Under the pieces are notes generated by a model. It was not told where the DNA came from, ran no database searches, and was given only the letters and a program-made list of their open reading frames with translations. A DNA stretch of 8,440 nucleotides, from assembly GCA_005885085.1 (NCBI GenBank), contig VAXY01000058.1:1-8440 (forward strand), given 5' to 3'. A program made the position numbers and the translations under genes. The DNA comes from Actinomycetota bacterium. GTDB taxonomy: Bacteria; Actinomycetota; Thermoleophilia; Gaiellales; Gaiellaceae. Of this stretch, positions 5,468-8,440 are shown in pieces; within the stretch, counting starts at the first letter, position 1, and each line of letters begins with the position of its first letter.

Positions 5468-7248
5468 ATCGGCTGCGGCGCCGAGCACGACGCGAGGATC
5501 GAGGTCCTTGTCGCGTCGCACGAACCGGCACGGCACGTCGGCGAGCGTGCAAGCGTCGACGACGAGCCCGAGCTTCTCGCGCGGCGCATCGGGAATCGTG
5601 ACGAGAACCGTGTCCGGGCGCGTCCGGACGAGGATCGGCTCGATCTCCATCAGTCCGCCCAGAACGGGGACGCCCTGTAGCCGCCGGCGCGACAGGCGCG
5701 GATCGTCGTCGACGAAGCCGACGACCTGCTCGCCGCGGGTCTCGCGCAGCTCGCGGAGCAGGCTTCGGCCGCCGCGCCCCGCGCCGACGATCAGCGTGCG
5801 CCGGCGCCCGCCGCGTCCGGTCAGGGACGAGACGGCCCGCACGAACGCACGCTCCCAGAAGCGCGACGCCCCGACGAGGACGGTGCAGACGAGGGCGTCG
5901 ATGATGAAGATGCCGCGTGGGAAGGGGCCCCAGACCTGCGTCGCGTCCAGGATCAGATATGCGACGACCTCCGAGACGATCACCGCGCCGACGATGCTGG
6001 CCGCATCCCGCGCACCCGCGTACCGCCACACGCCGCGATAGAGACCGAACGGGATGAACGCCGCATACCGCACGGCGAGCAGCACCGCGAGCGAGAGGAC
6101 GAAGATGTGCCGCTCGTACGCCGTGCCGTTGCCCTGCAGGCGCAGGTAGTACGCGAACAGGAACGACGTGGCGACGAGCGCGAAGTCGACGAGCGACTCG
6201 ACGAGCCGGCGCGGATTCGCGACGAACGTGTGCAGCCAGCCGCGGTCCTGCACCAAGCCGGGCGCCCGCTCGACGTCGGAGAGGACGCTCGCGAACTGCA
6301 CGAGGAGCGCGAAGGTCAGCAGCACGCCGATCAGCGTCACCCAGCCGTTGTCGAGCACGGCGTAGAACAGGCTCGTGGCTCCGAGCGCCGCGGAGATCAC
6401 GGCGAGCAGCACGACGGCGCGCCGCTCGGAGAGGCCCTGGTAGACGAGGCGGTGCGACGTGTGGTCGCGGCCGCCCTGATACACGGGCCTGCCGTCCAGG
6501 AGGCGGACGATGGTGACGAGCGTCGTGTCGAGGATCGGAACCGCGAGCACGAGGATCGGCAGCAACAGGGTCGCGACGGTGGTTCCCGCGACCTTCCAGC
6601 TCGCCGTCAGGCCGAGCGCCGCCAGCGCGAAGCCGAGCACCTGGCTGCCCGAGTCGCCCATGAAGACCGCGGCCGCGCGTCCCGGCCGGAGGTTGAAGGG
6701 GAGGAAGCCGGCACAGGCGAGCGCGATCGCGAGCGTGAAGGCGAGCACCGCGTCGTTCGAGTGAACGGTGAGGGCGTCGATGGCGAAGAACACCGCGGCG
6801 ATGCCGGCGAGCGTGGCCGCGAGGCCGTCCATGTTGTCGAGCAGGTTGAAGGCGTTCGTCAGGCCGACGAGCCAGACGACGGCGACGATGTCGGCGAGGA
6901 CGTCGTTCGAGATCAGGCCGGAGATCGTGGCGCCGTTCCCGATCACGATCCCTGCGGCCGCGAGTTGAGCTGCGAGCTTCGGCACGGGGCCGAGCGAGAA
7001 CACATCGTCGAGCAGGCCTGCGACGAAGAGCACGCCGCAGGCTCCGACGATCGCCAGCAGCTCGCGGCCAGGAACCCGGTCAGGATGCCGGCGAAGATCC
7101 CGACTCCGCCGAGCATCGGCGTGGGGCGCTCATGCCAGCGGTCGTCCCGCGGCTCGGCCGAAACGCGCGCGGCCAGCGGCGACCGGATCAGCGCCCAGAT
7201 CACGAGCGCAGTGACCGGAAAACCCGCTGCGACGGCGAGGAACCTCAT
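5465..7248 (-). CDS. WecA/TagO/MraY-family polyprenyl-phosphate sugar-1-phosphate transferase fused to CapD/WbpM-like N-terminal half; frameshifted
   Basis: Predicted initiating enzyme: transfers a sugar-1-phosphate (typically HexNAc-1-P) from a UDP-sugar to undecaprenyl or decaprenyl phosphate at the inner membrane face. Starting at ATG 7248, the first 62 residues carry helix 1, 'RDDRWHERPTPMLGG' and helix 2; the frame then breaks and continues in the -1 frame from 'ELLAIVGACG' (7063) to TAG 5465-5467. Repaired length is 594 residues. In repaired numbering: D81/D82 in 'GLLDDVFSLGP', 'NAFNLLDNMDGLA' with D138/D141, 'FMGDSGS' with D199, and 'GGRDHTSHRL' with H263/H266, all family active-site motifs. 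From about 345 a second module follows: four membrane helices, 'FGLYRGVWRYAG', then a Rossmann strand with GxGxxG at 489-494 ('VGAGRGG') and 'VVGFVDDDP'. This matches the CapD/FlaA1/WbpM N-terminal region (also found in WbaP-type proteins), but the protein ends before the catalytic SDR or sugar transferase domain. The frameshift may be a sequencing error or true inactivation. Confidence 0.85.
7057..7080 (-). other. Frameshift point in the initiating-transferase gene
   Basis: On the minus strand the N-terminal frame reads 'GIFAGILTGFLAA' up to 7063 and then turns to unrelated residues and a stop at 6943. The frame that resumes family-like sequence starts with 'ELLAIVGACG' at 7063. One base (or 3n+1 bases) is missing relative to an intact gene. 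The loop between helices 2 and 3 looks several residues shorter than in TagO as I remember it, so the loss may exceed one base. Confidence 0.8.
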
Positions 7249-7255
7249 GCTCGGA

Positions 7256-7261
7256 ACGCTA
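7256..7261 (-). promoter_or_regulatory. Candidate -10 element of a leaderless promoter for the initiating transferase
   Basis: On the minus strand TAGCGT (TAnnnT type) ends seven bases before ATG 7248, and no Shine-Dalgarno precedes that ATG. This spacing would place transcription start at or next to the start codon, as in leaderless genes of Actinomycetota. No convincing -35 box is visible. Confidence 0.4.
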
Positions 7262-7316
7262 ACCGAGGACCGTTAAGGGGCTGTGTACCAGCGCCTCGAA
7301 GGTAGCGGGGCCGACG

Positions 7317-7345
7317 GACGCCCGAGGCGTCGACTCGGCGACGCC
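7317..7345. repeat. Three-part alternating inverted repeat in the divergent intergenic region
   Basis: GACGCC (7317-7322), GGCGTC (7326-7331) and GACGCC (7340-7345) follow each other. The middle block can pair with either flank: 6 bp with a 3-base loop on the left, or 7 bp (GGCGTCG with CGACGCC, 7326-7332/7339-7345) on the right. The two hairpins exclude each other. It may be an operator or merely GC-rich chance. Confidence 0.4.
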
Positions 7346-7353
7346 GCCATAGA

Positions 7354-7380
7354 GGCCACGCGAGCTTTGCTCGCGGGGCC
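7354..7380. promoter_or_regulatory. 27-bp dyad just upstream of the GT2 promoter, possible operator
   Basis: CGCGAGC (7359-7365) and GCTCGCG (7369-7375) are a perfect 7-bp stem around TTT. After one A·G mismatch it extends by GGCC/GGCC (7354-7357 and 7377-7380), giving 11 of 12 pairs. It lies 6 bp upstream of the candidate -10 of the GT2 gene, over the expected -35 region. No T-run follows, and no gene on the plus strand ends nearby, so a regulator site is more likely than a terminator. Confidence 0.45.
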
Positions 7381-7386
7381 GCTCAA

Positions 7387-7392
7387 TAGCAT
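7387..7392 (+). promoter_or_regulatory. Candidate -10 element of a leaderless promoter for the GT2 gene
   Basis: TAGCAT matches TATAAT at four of six positions, including the conserved TA and final T, and ends eight bases before GTG 7401. No Shine-Dalgarno is present, so a leaderless transcript starting near 7399-7401 is plausible. No good -35 box is seen at 16-18 bp; a dyad occupies that place. Confidence 0.42.
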
Positions 7393-7400
7393 CCCCTACC

Positions 7401-8399
7401 GTGCCGGAGTCGATCTCGGTCGTGATCGTCGCCTACAACAGCGGGCCCCCGCTGGCCCGCTGCCTGGGCGCGCTCGAGCCCGAGGGCGCCCAGGTCGTCG
7501 TCGTCAACAACGGCGACCCGGCTCCGGAGCTGGACGCCGCCGCCGGTGCCGAGGTGATCTCTCCGGGCGCAAACATCGGCTTCGCGGCCGGGTGCAATCT
7601 CGGCGCGGCGAGGGCCTCCGGCGACGTGCTCGTCTTCCTCAATCCCGACACGGTCGTCGCGCCGGGCGCGCTCGCCGAGCTTGCGCACACGCTTGACGAC
7701 CCGACGATCGGGATCGCGATGCCGCGCCTGCGCCTGCTCGACCGGCCGGAGCTGCTCAACTCGGGCGGTAACGTCCTCCACCTGACCGGGCTCGCCTGGG
7801 CGGGCTCGTACGGCCGGCCGGCGGACGAGATTCGCGAGCTCCGCGAGGTCGCGTACCCCACGGGTGCGGCAATGGCGATCCGCGCCGAGCTCTTCCGCGA
7901 GCTGGGCGGCTTCACGGAGGAGCTGTTCATGTACCAGGAGGACCTCGAGCTCGGCTGGCGGGCCCATCTCCGCGGGCTGCGCGTGGTGGTCACACCGCAG
8001 GCCGACGTCTACCACGAGTACGAGTACGGACGGAACGTGCAGAAGCAGTACCTGCTCGAACGCAACCGCCTCGTGTTCGTGCTCTCCGCGTATTCCGCCC
8101 GGCTGCTCGCGGTGCTCGCTCCCGTGCTCCTCGCGGGGGAGCTCTCCATGCTGGCGCTCGCGGCGAAGGAGGGCTGGTGGCGGGACAAGCTCGCCGGCTG
8201 GGGCTGGTGTGCGCGGCACGCGCGTTGGCTCGTCGGCCACCGGCGCGAGACCCAACGGCTGCGGCGGGTGGGCGACCGCGAGCTCGCCTCGCTGCTGACG
8301 CCGGTGATCGATCCCGCGATGATCGAGCTGCCGAAGCGCGTCGGAGCAGCGAATAGGCTGGTCGCGTGGTACTGGTCGATTGCCCGGCGGGCCCTCTGA
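7401..8399 (+). CDS. GT2-family glycosyltransferase (WbbL-like) with C-terminal membrane-associated helix
   Basis: Inverting GT-A glycosyltransferase of 332 residues, probably adding a sugar (rhamnose-type donors are common in this branch) to the lipid-linked chain. GTG 7401 is the first start in the frame and lies directly before the first strand 'ISVVIVAYNS'. Seen: 'GANIGFAAGCNLGAARASG', the donor/metal motif N81-P82-D83-T in 'VFLNPDTVVAPG', 'GAAMAIRAELFRELGGF', and the catalytic loop 'MYQEDLELGWRAHLRG' with E180/D181/E183. The usual V-D-N is V35-N36-N37, a substitution at the same place as in the other GT2 of the window. After the catalytic domain, about residues 230-257 form a hydrophobic segment that may anchor the protein to the inner membrane. 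The C-terminal 75 residues are basic. It is the first gene of a new plus-strand unit, with the next start only one base after its stop. Confidence 0.92.
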   Translation: MPESISVVIVAYNSGPPLARCLGALEPEGAQVVVVNNGDPAPELDAAAGAEVISPGANIGFAAGCNLGAARASGDVLVFLNPDTVVAPGALAELAHTLDDPTIGIAMPRLRLLDRPELLNSGGNVLHLTGLAWAGSYGRPADEIRELREVAYPTGAAMAIRAELFRELGGFTEELFMYQEDLELGWRAHLRGLRVVVTPQADVYHEYEYGRNVQKQYLLERNRLVFVLSAYSARLLAVLAPVLLAGELSMLALAAKEGWWRDKLAGWGWCARHARWLVGHRRETQRLRRVGDRELASLLTPVIDPAMIELPKRVGAANRLVAWYWSIARRAL

Positions 8400-8400
8400 G

Positions 8401-8440
8401 ATGACGACCGTCTACGGCGACCTCGTCCGCTACCGCGAGC
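8401..8440 (+). CDS. Start of a probable ABC-2 type polysaccharide export permease, cut by window edge
   Basis: An ATG lies one base after the GT2 stop (TGA, G, ATG) and the frame is open to the edge, giving 13 residues, 'MTTVYGDLVRYRE'. Wzm/TagG-type permeases often begin with a short 'YRELL..L..RDLK' segment before their first helix, and the gene position beside glycosyltransferases fits. With only 13 residues the family call is a guess from pattern and context; the gene itself is likely because of the tight spacing. Confidence 0.45.
   Translation, partial: MTTVYGDLVRYRE

Noticed and set aside
5419..5589. Longer start for the GT-C gene, reaching into the preceding gene
   Set aside because: The added residues are Ser/Arg/Ala shadow of the upstream gene's end. 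The strong Shine-Dalgarno points to GTG 5418.
7057..7080. Programmed -1 ribosomal frameshift in the initiating transferase
   Set aside because: A -1 shift would restore the frame, but there is no slippery heptamer and no obvious stimulatory pseudoknot, so mutation or sequence error is favoured.
6107..7276. Long plus-strand open frame antisense to the fusion transferase gene
   Set aside because: The product is a charged, low-complexity Glu/Arg/Asp chain without motifs, and the opposite strand carries all MraY-family signatures.
7283..7696. Plus-strand open frame starting in the divergent intergenic region
   Set aside because: It is Arg/Gly-rich, has no motif, and overlaps the well-supported GT2 gene in another frame.

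Overview
The window is very GC-rich, with gene density, GTG starts and overlapping gene ends typical of a high-GC bacterium. Protein style (an N-terminal 'IDADVLGRHRTGDETYV' glycosyltransferase, a 'DHTSHRL' phospho-sugar transferase, a GT-C protein with a long C-terminal tail) suggests Actinomycetota, perhaps class Thermoleophilia. That placement is an inference from memory and not tested. The content is one theme throughout: assembly of a lipid-linked cell-surface polysaccharide. I see no tRNA, rRNA, CRISPR or mobile element.

Layout. (1) Positions 1-3280, plus strand: a four-gene run of a 5'-truncated GT4 glycosyltransferase, a second complete GT4, a GT2 glycosyltransferase and a small class I SAM methyltransferase. 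Each junction is the same 4-base GTGA overlap. (2) Positions 7248 down to 3229, minus strand: an initiating polyprenyl-phosphate sugar-1-phosphate transferase (WecA/TagO/MraY family) fused to the N-terminal membrane and Rossmann part of a CapD/WbpM-like protein, then a large GT-C-type membrane glycosyltransferase. The fusion gene carries a frameshift near 7063. The second gene overlaps the methyltransferase gene tail to tail by 52 bp. (3) Positions 7249-7400: a divergent intergenic region with two candidate leaderless promoters and several dyads. (4) Positions 7401-8440, plus strand: a second GT2, then the first 13 codons of what looks like an ABC-2 polysaccharide-export permease.

Inferred pathway: the WecA-like enzyme loads the first sugar phosphate on the polyprenyl carrier. 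The cytoplasmic GT4 and GT2 enzymes extend the chain, the methyltransferase modifies or caps it, and an ABC exporter (starting at the right edge) moves it across the membrane. The GT-C protein could add sugars on the outer face from polyprenyl-phosphate donors.

Most notable signals: a 49-bp inverted repeat (5419-5467) that fills the gap between the two minus-strand genes and would bury the strong ribosome binding site of the second one; the frameshift in the initiating transferase; the unusual transferase/CapD-half fusion; and the structured divergent promoter region.
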